From Solirubrobacter ginsenosidimutans (GTDB lineage Bacteria; Actinomycetota; Thermoleophilia; Solirubrobacterales; Solirubrobacteraceae): a stretch of DNA of 29,144 nucleotides. The notes below the pieces were generated by a model, which had not been told where the DNA came from, did no database searches, and worked only from the letters and a program-made list of their open reading frames with translations. Positions 5,158 to 12,601 of the stretch are shown one piece after another (positions within the stretch are counted from its first letter, which is position 1; the number at the start of each line of letters is the position of its first letter). A program made the position numbers and the translations under genes. The stretch spans positions 1 to 29,144 of the forward strand of contig NZ_JAPDOD010000083.1 of NCBI RefSeq assembly GCF_027587205.1, written 5' to 3'.

Positions 5158-7545
5158 ATGTCCAGGATCGCCGCGCTCGCCGCGGCGGCATTCGCCCTTT
5201 CCGCGGCCCCGGCCGCGGCTGACGACTACGCCGCCACCGCGCGCAACATCATCCCCTCCGGCCAGTACGGGTCGGTCCCGCCCGCTCCAGGCGCCGACGC
5301 GCAGGCCCTGATGTACGACGGGCTGACGCCGCTGTTCGACCAGGTCACCGACGCGGACCTGCTGTCGAAGTTCAAGTCGGAGCAGTTCGGGCTCGGCGAG
5401 GACGGGCCGGGGACGGTGGAGGCGATACCGCGCGCGGGCGTGACGGTCGTGCGCGACCGGTTCAACGTGCCGCACATCACCGGCGGCTCGCGTGACGACG
5501 TGACCTGGGCGATGGGCTGGATCCTCGGCGAGGATCGCGGGCTGCTGCTCGCCCAGGCGCGCGATGCCGCGCGCCTGGCCGCCATCGACGCGCCCAACAT
5601 CGACGCGTTCGGGCTGGTCGTGGACCTCAAGCAGTTCACGCCCACCAAGCAGGTCGACGCGATCATCCAGCGCGACGGCGACGCCGCCCTCAAGAGCGCG
5701 GGTGCAGCGGGTGCGGCCGTGCGCCACGACATCGACGTCTACCTGGAGGGTCTGAACGCCAAGCTCAAGGCCGATGGCGGCACGCGCCCGTGGACGCGGG
5801 TGGACATCTACGCCGCCAACGCCATCACCGGGCAGATCTTCGGCCAGGGCGGCGGCGACGAGGCGCGGCGCTCGGAGTTCCTCTCCAGCCTGCGCAAGCG
5901 GTATGGCGCGACGAAGGGGCAAGGCATCTTCGACGACCTCTCCGAGTTCGACGATCCGGACTCGCCGGCCACGATGAGCAAGGCGTTCCCGTACGGCAAG
6001 GCGATCGGGATCGGCAAGGGCAACGCCGTGCTCGACGCGGGCTCGTTCAAGCCCGTCGGCCCGAAGGGCCTCGCCCGCGCGGCGAGCGCTCACCCACGCT
6101 GGACGAGCAACTTCCTGCTGGTCGGCGCGTCGCGCTCGGCTACCGGCCACCCGCTGTTCGTCGGCGGGCCCCAGATCGGCTACACGTACCCCGGGCTCAC
6201 GCTCGAGGCCGACATCAGCTACCCGGGCGTCCAGGCGCGCGGGGCGACCGCGCCCGGCTTCGCGGGCAACATCCTGATCGGCCGCGGCCAGGACTACGCG
6301 TGGAGCCTGACCTCGGCGGGCAGCGACCTGATCGACAACTACGTGGAGACCCTCTGCGGCGGCTCGAAGACCAAGTACGTCTTCAAGGGCAAGTGCCTGA
6401 AGATGGGCACGCTCGACGCGGGCACGATCAAGGGCTCCGGCCGCGTGAAGTTCAATACGACCGTCCACGGGCCGGTGACCGGCTACGCCAAGGTGGGCGG
6501 CAAGACGGTGGCCGTCTCGCGCAAGCGCGCCAGCTACGGCAAGGACATCCTGTGGCAGCTCGGGTTCCGCGACCTGACCACCGGCAAGGTGAACTCGGCG
6601 ACGGCGCTGCGCGACGCGATGTCGACCTCGCCGTTCACGTTCAACGTCGGCTACGCGGACGACCGCGACATCGCCATGTACTCCGCCGGCAAGCTCCCCA
6701 AGCGCGACCCGCGGGTCGATCCGCGGCTCCCCACCAAGGGCACCGGCCAGTACGAGTGGAAGGGCTTCCTGAGCAAGGCCCAGCACCCGTTCCAGGTCAA
6801 CCCGCCGTCCGGGACGCTCGTGAACTGGAACAACCGGCCCGCCCCGAAGTGGGGCGCGGCCGACGACAACTGGTCCTACGGCTCGGTCCAGCGCGTGCGG
6901 ATGCTCAACGACGGCCTCGCCAAGACGCCGACCCACACGCTCGCGACCGTGACCTCGGCCATGAACGCGGCCGCGACGCAGGACCTGCGCAGCGTCGCGC
7001 TGACGCCGGTCATCACCGAGCTGCTGAAGGCCGCCCCGTCCCCGTCGCCGCGGGCGACCCGCATGCTCGCGATCCTGAACGAGTGGCGCGCGGGCGGCTC
7101 GTCGCGGCTGGACCGTGACCTCGACGGCGTGATCGACGCCGGCCCCGGCCCGGCGATCTGGGACGCGTTCTACCCGCGCCTGGCCAAGGTCGCGTTGCCG
7201 ATCAAGGGCCTGGACGCCCTGATCGGCAAGGACTCGGGCACCGCGAGCGACTTCACCGACGGCGGCTTCTGGTACATCGAGAAGGATCTCGAACGACTCA
7301 ACGGCGCCAAGCTCAAGCAGCCGTTCAACATGCGTTACTGCGGAAACGGCCAAAAGGCCAAGTGCGCCGCCGCGGTGTGGAAGGCGCTCGACGCAGTGCC
7401 CGGCGACCCCGACGCCCTGCGGGTCGACGCGACCAAGGAGCGGATCGCGTTCCGGCCGGGCCTGCTCCCGACCACGATCCGCTTCACGAACCGCCCGAGC
7501 GGGATCCAGCAGGTGATCTCGTTCAGCGGCCACCGGCCCCGCTGA
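5158..7545 (+). CDS. Secreted penicillin acylase family protein (Ntn hydrolase)
   Basis: A 795-residue precursor of the penicillin amidase / acyl-homoserine lactone acylase family (S45 peptidase type). MSRIAALAAAAFALSAAPAAA is a Sec signal peptide, which favours ATG 5158 over the longer frame from 5104. The alpha-chain region holds GVTVVRDRFNVPHI and a GWILGEDRGLLLAQARDAARL segment typical of the family. The predicted cleavage and nucleophile is Ser317 in RWTS-NFLLVGASRSATGHPLFVG, matching the family SNxW.VxGxxxxxGxPLLxxDPH block, though the DPHL motif is replaced by GPQI. These enzymes self-cleave to alpha and beta chains and hydrolyse amide bonds of acyl side chains (beta-lactams, acyl-homoserine lactones, lipopeptides). 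The substrate cannot be told. The stop codon lies in a hairpin shared with the convergent gene. Confidence 0.9.
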   Translation: MSRIAALAAAAFALSAAPAAADDYAATARNIIPSGQYGSVPPAPGADAQALMYDGLTPLFDQVTDADLLSKFKSEQFGLGEDGPGTVEAIPRAGVTVVRDRFNVPHITGGSRDDVTWAMGWILGEDRGLLLAQARDAARLAAIDAPNIDAFGLVVDLKQFTPTKQVDAIIQRDGDAALKSAGAAGAAVRHDIDVYLEGLNAKLKADGGTRPWTRVDIYAANAITGQIFGQGGGDEARRSEFLSSLRKRYGATKGQGIFDDLSEFDDPDSPATMSKAFPYGKAIGIGKGNAVLDAGSFKPVGPKGLARAASAHPRWTSNFLLVGASRSATGHPLFVGGPQIGYTYPGLTLEADISYPGVQARGATAPGFAGNILIGRGQDYAWSLTSAGSDLIDNYVETLCGGSKTKYVFKGKCLKMGTLDAGTIKGSGRVKFNTTVHGPVTGYAKVGGKTVAVSRKRASYGKDILWQLGFRDLTTGKVNSATALRDAMSTSPFTFNVGYADDRDIAMYSAGKLPKRDPRVDPRLPTKGTGQYEWKGFLSKAQHPFQVNPPSGTLVNWNNRPAPKWGAADDNWSYGSVQRVRMLNDGLAKTPTHTLATVTSAMNAAATQDLRSVALTPVITELLKAAPSPSPRATRMLAILNEWRAGGSSRLDRDLDGVIDAGPGPAIWDAFYPRLAKVALPIKGLDALIGKDSGTASDFTDGGFWYIEKDLERLNGAKLKQPFNMRYCGNGQKAKCAAAVWKALDAVPGDPDALRVDATKERIAFRPGLLPTTIRFTNRPSGIQQVISFSGHRPR

Positions 7546-7558
7546 GGCAGCGGGGCCG
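7534..7558. terminator. Hairpin between convergent genes, overlapping the acylase stop
   Basis: CGGCCCCGCT (7534-7543), loop 7544-7548, AGCGGGGCCG (7549-7558): a perfect 10-bp stem in the 24-nt space between two convergent genes. It has no T-tract on either side, so it is terminator-like and possibly bidirectional rather than a classic intrinsic terminator. Confidence 0.55.
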
Positions 7559-7569
7559 TCAGCACCTGG

Positions 7570-8208
7570 CTAGGGGAGGATCTCCTCCACCACACCGAAG
7601 ACACCGCAGCTGGCCGTGGCCGTGCCGCGCCCGTCCTGGCGCACGCCGCCGGTGATGATCGAGTTCCGGCCGGACAGCTCGACATGGAAGACGAACGTGT
7701 TGGAGCCGCCGATCGCGACCGACGTCGCGGTCTGGTTGGCGACGACGCCGAGCGCCCCGTCACCGTTGCCGACACGACGGGCGAGGTTGACCGGCACGCC
7801 GCTCTGGTTGAGGAACGTGATCGTCGAGATCGGGTCCTCGTTGCCGGCGGCGTTGTTCTGGTCGTTGCACGTCGCGGTCAACGTGCCGAGCCCGCTCATG
7901 GAGGCGACCGCCTGCGGCGCGCCCGGCGCGTTGTCGGCGACCTCGAAGGACCGGCTGAACGTCTGCGTCTTGGGGACGTCGGCGACGAACTTGCCCGGTA
8001 GCCGGCCCTTGTCGGTGCCGGACCGGTTGGTGGCGACGAGCTTGCCGGCGGCCTGCGACAGCGAAGCTCCGGCAAAGACCGCGCTCTTGCCGTCGACCGA
8101 GCCCGCGCGCGTGGCGTAGCTGACGGCCGCCATCGACGTGCCGCCCAGCGACACGAACAGCGCGATGCCCGCGATCACCATCGACGGTGACGGGCGGGAG
8201 ATCTTCAT
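7570..8208 (-). CDS. Exported hypothetical protein with a Thermoleophilia-type N-terminus
   Basis: A 212-residue protein from ATG 8208, chosen because GAGGAGGGG sits just upstream (8221-8213), the clearest Shine-Dalgarno in the window. MKISRPSPSMVIAGIALFVSLGG... gives a basic start and a hydrophobic helix (about 10-29) ending near SMAAVSYA, an export signal or membrane anchor of a kind I associate with many secreted proteins of Solirubrobacterales. The mature part is Gly/Ala/Thr/Asn-rich, apparently beta-structured, with two Cys (about TATCNDQ and TASCGVF) that could pair. No catalytic motif is recognised. It converges on the acylase gene and has its own upstream region. Function unknown; a secreted or cell-surface protein is the most that can be said. 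Confidence 0.8.
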   Translation of the reverse strand: MKISRPSPSMVIAGIALFVSLGGTSMAAVSYATRAGSVDGKSAVFAGASLSQAAGKLVATNRSGTDKGRLPGKFVADVPKTQTFSRSFEVADNAPGAPQAVASMSGLGTLTATCNDQNNAAGNEDPISTITFLNQSGVPVNLARRVGNGDGALGVVANQTATSVAIGGSNTFVFHVELSGRNSIITGGVRQDGRGTATASCGVFGVVEEILP

Positions 8209-8570
8209 GTGGCCCCTCCTCTGAGGTTGAATCGGTTGACGCTTCCCCTGCATTCCCCGAAACCCTGCTCAGGAGTCGAAGGTGCGGCCTTAAAGCCTGA
8301 GAGGCCCGCCGCCGGGCGGGCCTCTCAAGTTGATTGGGCGGGAAGCCGGGGGTCAGTCGGCGGCCGCCTCAGGGCACCGGAGGAGGGAAGTCCGGTGTTC
8401 TTTGGAGGAGGGATTCGCGGGTCAGACGATCCCTATGCATGACGGGAGAACAACTGAGCCATAGTCGACTCTCCGTTATGTGGAAATCGACGTCCGTGTC
8501 GGCTTCGGCGGTGCTCGGAGGGGTCCATTCCGTGCGCCGCTGAAGTAATGATGCGCTTCTTGGGTTGCCG
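8209..8570. other. Gene-free region between the exported protein and the BTAD regulator
   Basis: About 360 nt without a credible protein gene. It holds the 13-bp hairpin at 8298-8327 and a second, smaller hairpin CACCGGA (8375-8381) / TCCGGTG (8391-8397) whose 9-nt loop contains GGAGGG and which is followed by TTCTTT. The stretch must contain the promoter of the minus-strand gene; I cannot point to its elements. A short RNA is possible. Confidence 0.45.
8298..8327. terminator. Perfect 13-bp hairpin in a gene-free stretch
   Basis: TGAGAGGCCCGCC (8298-8310), loop GCCG (8311-8314), exact reverse complement (8315-8327). Read on the minus strand it is followed by GGCTTTAAGG, a short T-run. It lies 90 nt upstream of the exported protein gene, but no protein gene ends there on either strand, so it may end a short RNA or attenuate the gene's leader. 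Confidence 0.55.
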
Positions 8571-8604
8571 AAACCTTGGAGAAACCTTGGCGCTCCGATA
8601 GCGT
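8571..8604 (+). promoter_or_regulatory. SARP-type promoter: 11-nt-period direct repeat plus -10
   Basis: AAACCTTGG occurs at 8571-8579 and again at 8582-8590, a period of 11 nt (one helical turn). Eight nt after the second copy stands TAGCGT (8599-8604), which fits TANNNT. SARP regulators bind direct repeats of 11-nt period with the downstream copy 8 nt before the -10, so the geometry is exact. The gene that follows itself encodes a SARP/BTAD protein, which suggests autoregulation. A TACGTT at 8607-8612 is an alternative -10. Confidence 0.6.
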
Positions 8605-8616
8605 CTTACGTTAGAG

Positions 8617-11600
8617 GTGGGCGAGGGCTGGGACATCCGGTTGTGCGGCCCGGTCATGGTCGACGTTTCCGGACGTCGATTGGATGCGGGACTGCCAGGG
8701 CGGCAGGGCCGTCTGCTCTTCGCGTACCTGGTCCTGAATCGTACCCGCGGCTGCCCCCGCGACGAGCTCATCGACGTGCTCTGGCCCGAGGGCCCGCCCG
8801 CCGCGGCGGACTCCGCGCTCAGCGCGCTGCTCTCCAAGCTCCGCCGCGCGCTGGGTGACGGCGTCCTCACCGGGCGCGGCGAACTGCGCCTGCACCTCGA
8901 GGGCACGGCGCGGGTGGACATCGAGGCGTCCGCGGCCGCGATCCTCGAGGCCGAGGCCGCGATGGAGGCCGGCGACCACACGCTGGCCGCCGAGCGCGCC
9001 CGCGAGGCGCTCTCGACCGACCTGCAGACGTTCCTCCCCGACGCCGAAGGCGGGTGGGCGGCCGAGCAGCGCCGCGAGCTGGAGACGATCCGCCTGCGCG
9101 CGCTGGAGACGCTGGCCGAGGCGGGCCTGCGCCAGGGCGGGCGGGAGCTGGGCGCCGCCGAGCAGGCCGCCCGGGCCGCGATCGCCGCCGCGCCCTTCCG
9201 CGAGTCCGCCCACCGGCTGCTGATGGAGGTCCACGAAGCCGCGGGCAACCCGGCCGAGGCGCTGCGCGCCTTCGAGGAGCTGCGCTCGCTCCTGCGCGAG
9301 GAGCTCGGGACCACACCCGGCCCGGCGGCCATGACCGTGTTCGAGCGCGTGCTGCGCGGCGAGCCGCCGCCCGTGCACCGCTCAGCTCCGCCGGCGGCGG
9401 TGGGCTCGGGCGCAGTTCTGACCGTCGCGTCGTGGCCGGCCCCGCTGGCGGCGGCGGTCGACCGGCACGCGCTCGTCGGGCGCGGCGTCGAGCTCGCCTA
9501 CCTCGAGCGCTGCTGGCGCGAGGCGATCGAGGGGCAGCGGGCGCTCGTACTGCTCACCGGCGACGCCGGCATCGGCAAGACCCGCACGGCCGCGGAGCTG
9601 GCCGCGATCGCGCACGCCGGCGGCGGCGTCGTCCTCTACGGGCGCTTCGACGAGGAGACGCTGACGCCCTATCAGCCCGTCGTGGAGATGCTGCGCGGGT
9701 GGTCGGCGGGCGCGCCGCTGGACTCGCTGCGCGAGCACCTCGGCCCGCGCGCGGCCGAGCTCGCGATCCTGCTGCCGGAGTTCGGCCCGCCGCCGAGCGA
9801 TCACCTCACCCCGGGCTCGATCACCGGCCCCGAGGCGGACGCGCAGCGCTACCGCTTCTTCGACGCGGTGTCCGCGCTGATCGGCCAGGTCGGCGCCGAC
9901 GTGCCGGTGCTGCTCGTCTTCGACGACCTGCACTGGGCGGACCGACCGACGCTCCAGCTCCTGCGCCATCTCGTCCGCTCGCCCACGCCGCGCCGGGTGC
10001 TCTTCGTCGGCACCTATCGCGAGAGCGAGATCTCCGACCGCCACCCGCTGCACGAGCTGATCGGCGACCTGCGGCGCGAGGGGACGCTGCGCCGGCTCGA
10101 GCTGACCGGCCTCGCCGAGGCCGAGGTGGGCGAGCTCGTCGCCGAGCTGGCGTCCGCGCCGGCGACGAAGCCGTTCGTGCACGCGCTCGCCGGCGAGACG
10201 GACGGCAACCCGTTCTTCATCGAGGAGGTCGTGCGCCACATCCGCGACACGGCAGGCGCGCTGACCGAAGAGGTCACGCTGGAAGAGGCGGGTGTGCCGG
10301 ACGGGGTGCGCGAGGTCACCGCGCGGCGGCTGCGGCGGCTCAGCGAGCCCACACGCGCCGTCCTGCTGGTCGCCTCGGTGATCGGGCGCGAGTTCGACTA
10401 CGACGTTCTCGCCGCCGTGGTCTCCCAGACCGGCGACGAGCTGGTCGACGCGCTGGAGGAGGGCGTGGAGGCGCGGGTGCTGCGCGAGGCGGGGCACGTC
10501 GGGCGCTACGCGTTCACCCACACGCTCGTGCGGGCGACGCTGTACGACAGCATCAGTCAATTGCGGCGTGCGCGCCTGCACGGCCGCGTGGGCGAGACGC
10601 TGGTGCGCCTGCGGGGCGGCGACCTGGACCCGCACCTGGCGATGCTCGCCCACCACTTCGCGCAGGCGGCGCCCGTGGAGCGGCCGGATCGCGCGATCGA
10701 CTTCGCTTTGGCCGCGGCGCGGCGCGCCGATCGCATGCTCGCCTGGGAGGAGGCCGCGCAGCATTACCGCGCGGCGCTGCGGGCGCGTGAGCTGGCGGGT
10801 GCGGTCGACGATCACGTGCGGGCCGAGCTGCTGCTCGCCCTGGGCGCCTCTGAGGATCGCGCGGGCCTGGAGGAGGAGGCGCGGGCGACGTTCCAGACGG
10901 CGATCCGCACCGCGCGCCAGCTGGGGGACGCGGTGCTGATCACGCGGGCCGCTTTGGGCGTCGCGGGGCCGTGGTCGGCGCTGTCGCGCTCGGACGCGGC
11001 GCGAGTGGCGCTGCTGGACGAGGCTTTGGAGGTGCTGCCGGAGGAGGACTCGCCGCTGCGTGCGCGGCTCTTGGCGCGGATGTCGCTTGAGCTCTACTAC
11101 GCGGGTGAGCCGGAGCTGCGGCTGTCGTTGAGCGAGGAGGCCGTCGCGATCGCGCGCCGCACGGGCGACCTGCGGACGCTGGCCACGTGTCTGGACGCGC
11201 GTCACTACGCGCTCTGGCTGCCCGAGAACGTCGAGGAGCGCCTCGAGGTCGCGGCCGAGCTGCGGCGGGTGGCGGAGGAGACCGGCGATCCCGAGCTCGA
11301 GCTGCAGGGCGCGGGCTGGACGATCATCGACCTGATGGAGCTCGGCGACATCGAGGGCGTCGACATCCAGATCGCGGCCGCCTCCAAGCTCGCCGAGGCG
11401 CTGCACCGGCCCGTCTGGCTGTGGTGGACGTCGCTCTTCCGGGGTGCCCGCGCGCTGCTGGCGGGGCGGCTGGACGAGGCCGAGCAACTCGCGCAGGAGA
11501 CGCTCGCGATCGGCCAGCGCGGCCAGGCCGAGAACGCCCTGCACTACTACGCGCAGACGATGTTCAACATCCGCCGCGAGCAGGGGCGCCTGGCGGAGGT

Positions 11601-12183
11601 CGAGGGCGCGGTGCGCGGCTTCATCGAGCTCTACCCGGCGATCCCGGCGTGGCGCGGCGCGCTCGCGCTGCTGCTGATCGAGCTCGGCCGCCCCGACGAA
11701 GCCCGCGCGGAGTTCGAGGAGGCCTCCGAGGGCGGCTTCGCGGCCTTCCCCCGCGACGCGAACTGGCTGATCGCGATCACGTTGCTCGCCGAGGTGTGCG
11801 GCGCGCTGGGCGACGCGGTGCGCGCGGAGGAGCTCTATCGGCTTTTGGAGCCCTACGCGGGCAACAACGTCGTCGTGGGGCGCAACGCGACCAACTACGG
11901 CAGCGCGTCACGTCTGCTCGGCCTCTTGGCGGCGACGCGCGGGTCGTATGAGCTCGCGGAGCGTCATTACGACAAGGCCCAGGAGATGCACGCGTCGATG
12001 GGGGCGAAGCCGATGTACGCGCGGACCCAGGTGTCGTACGCGGAGCTGTTGTTGACTCGGCGGGTGGGTGATGACGTGGAGCGGGCGCGGGAGATGCTTG
12101 CTGACGCGATCCTTGTCGCTGACGCTCTGGGGATGGTGGTTTTGGGGGATCGGGCTCGGCGGTTGGTCCCCTTGCCGGTCTGA
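8617..12183 (+). CDS. AfsR/SARP-like transcriptional regulator: wHTH-BTAD-ATPase-TPR
   Basis: A 1188-residue regulator. Domains: OmpR-type winged helix about 5-90 (LLFAYLVLNRTRGCPRDELI, SALLSKLRRALG); bacterial transcriptional activation domain about 95-248 ending in LREELGTTPGPA; a STAND/AAA-type ATPase from about 285, with Walker A GDAGIGKT (315-322) and Walker B LLVFDD (432-437) followed by LHWAD; then about 500 residues of TPR-like helices to the end. It should sense something through the TPR part, bind ATP and activate transcription, often of secondary metabolism. No LuxR HTH is present at the C-terminus. Start GTG 8617 lies just after the SARP-type promoter, leaving a leader of only a few nt; no Shine-Dalgarno is visible. 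No biosynthetic cluster is in the window, so its target lies elsewhere or is itself. Confidence 0.9.
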   Translation: MGEGWDIRLCGPVMVDVSGRRLDAGLPGRQGRLLFAYLVLNRTRGCPRDELIDVLWPEGPPAAADSALSALLSKLRRALGDGVLTGRGELRLHLEGTARVDIEASAAAILEAEAAMEAGDHTLAAERAREALSTDLQTFLPDAEGGWAAEQRRELETIRLRALETLAEAGLRQGGRELGAAEQAARAAIAAAPFRESAHRLLMEVHEAAGNPAEALRAFEELRSLLREELGTTPGPAAMTVFERVLRGEPPPVHRSAPPAAVGSGAVLTVASWPAPLAAAVDRHALVGRGVELAYLERCWREAIEGQRALVLLTGDAGIGKTRTAAELAAIAHAGGGVVLYGRFDEETLTPYQPVVEMLRGWSAGAPLDSLREHLGPRAAELAILLPEFGPPPSDHLTPGSITGPEADAQRYRFFDAVSALIGQVGADVPVLLVFDDLHWADRPTLQLLRHLVRSPTPRRVLFVGTYRESEISDRHPLHELIGDLRREGTLRRLELTGLAEAEVGELVAELASAPATKPFVHALAGETDGNPFFIEEVVRHIRDTAGALTEEVTLEEAGVPDGVREVTARRLRRLSEPTRAVLLVASVIGREFDYDVLAAVVSQTGDELVDALEEGVEARVLREAGHVGRYAFTHTLVRATLYDSISQLRRARLHGRVGETLVRLRGGDLDPHLAMLAHHFAQAAPVERPDRAIDFALAAARRADRMLAWEEAAQHYRAALRARELAGAVDDHVRAELLLALGASEDRAGLEEEARATFQTAIRTARQLGDAVLITRAALGVAGPWSALSRSDAARVALLDEALEVLPEEDSPLRARLLARMSLELYYAGEPELRLSLSEEAVAIARRTGDLRTLATCLDARHYALWLPENVEERLEVAAELRRVAEETGDPELELQGAGWTIIDLMELGDIEGVDIQIAAASKLAEALHRPVWLWWTSLFRGARALLAGRLDEAEQLAQETLAIGQRGQAENALHYYAQTMFNIRREQGRLAEVEGAVRGFIELYPAIPAWRGALALLLIELGRPDEARAEFEEASEGGFAAFPRDANWLIAITLLAEVCGALGDAVRAEELYRLLEPYAGNNVVVGRNATNYGSASRLLGLLAATRGSYELAERHYDKAQEMHASMGAKPMYARTQVSYAELLLTRRVGDDVERAREMLADAILVADALGMVVLGDRARRLVPLPV

Positions 12184-12601
12184 AAGTCAGCTGCGCCGGG
12201 TGGGGGAGGGGGAGTGGCGAGCCACCCGTCCCGGGTTGCCGTGTGCTGGCTCGGCACGCGGCTCTGTGGTCCCGAATCGCCGTGCTGGGATACCGACAGT
12301 TACGGGCGTGGTGCTGACACCCCCGTCCGCTCCCGGCCTTCCGGTGATCGGTTTCGGCGAGCAACGAAGTCATGCGCGTGGGGGGTGACGAACAAATGCG
12401 TCCTGTGAGGACGCAAATGTTCCTCACCCCCACCAGCGCGCCAACTCGACCAGTGCGAACCTGATCGAAACCCGCGATCTGGTCCGTAAACGCGCACGGT
12501 CGACCACGGCGACCGGCAGAGGGTGCGGGACACACTGGCCAGCCCACGCCCGTAACTGTGGGGCGAACTTGTCCGACCCCCCGCCTACCGTCAACAGACC
12601 C
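12184..12601. other. Gene-free region before radA
   Basis: About 418 nt with no convincing coding frame. It holds the long hairpin at 12381-12431. Near its right end TACCGT (12586-12591) lies 10 nt before the radA ATG and is a -10 candidate; with no Shine-Dalgarno before ATG 12602, radA may be nearly leaderless. Confidence 0.45.
12381..12431. repeat. Long imperfect palindrome (20 of 23 pairs), REP/MITE-like or RNA hairpin
   Basis: Left arm 12381-12403 and right arm 12409-12431 pair at 20 of 23 positions around a 5-nt loop (TGTGA); mismatches are C-C at 12389/12423 and A-A at 12395/12417 and 12396/12416. The inner AATGCGTCC / GGACGCAAAT part is AT-richer than its surroundings. It could be the BTAD gene terminator (198 nt after the stop, rather far), an RNA element or a dispersed palindromic repeat. 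Confidence 0.55.

Noticed and set aside
1933..7533. Long minus-strand open frames at 1933-3453 and 4948-7533
   Set aside because: Both lie wholly or mostly antisense to genes with clear domains (cyclase, acylase) and have Arg/Gly/His-rich composition with no motif. Long antisense frames are expected at this GC content.
8375..8400. Resemblance of GGAGGGAAGTCCGG to the GAGGAAAGTCCGG block of RNase P RNA
   Set aside because: None of the other conserved RNase P blocks (for example the ACAGAAA and final GGCTTAT parts) is found within 400 nt on this strand.
9382..11544. 720-residue minus-strand frame opposite the BTAD regulator
   Set aside because: Antisense to conserved BTAD and ATPase coding sequence, with the Arg/Gln/Leu-rich composition of a shadow frame and no recognisable domain.
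12214..12408. Possible 64-residue plus-strand gene in the BTAD-radA gap
   Set aside because: No Shine-Dalgarno, Arg/Cys/Trp-rich composition without a domain, and it runs into the palindrome at 12381.
12498..12516. Small inverted repeat CGGTCG / CGACCG before radA
   Set aside because: A 6-bp stem is expected by chance many times in this GC-rich window.
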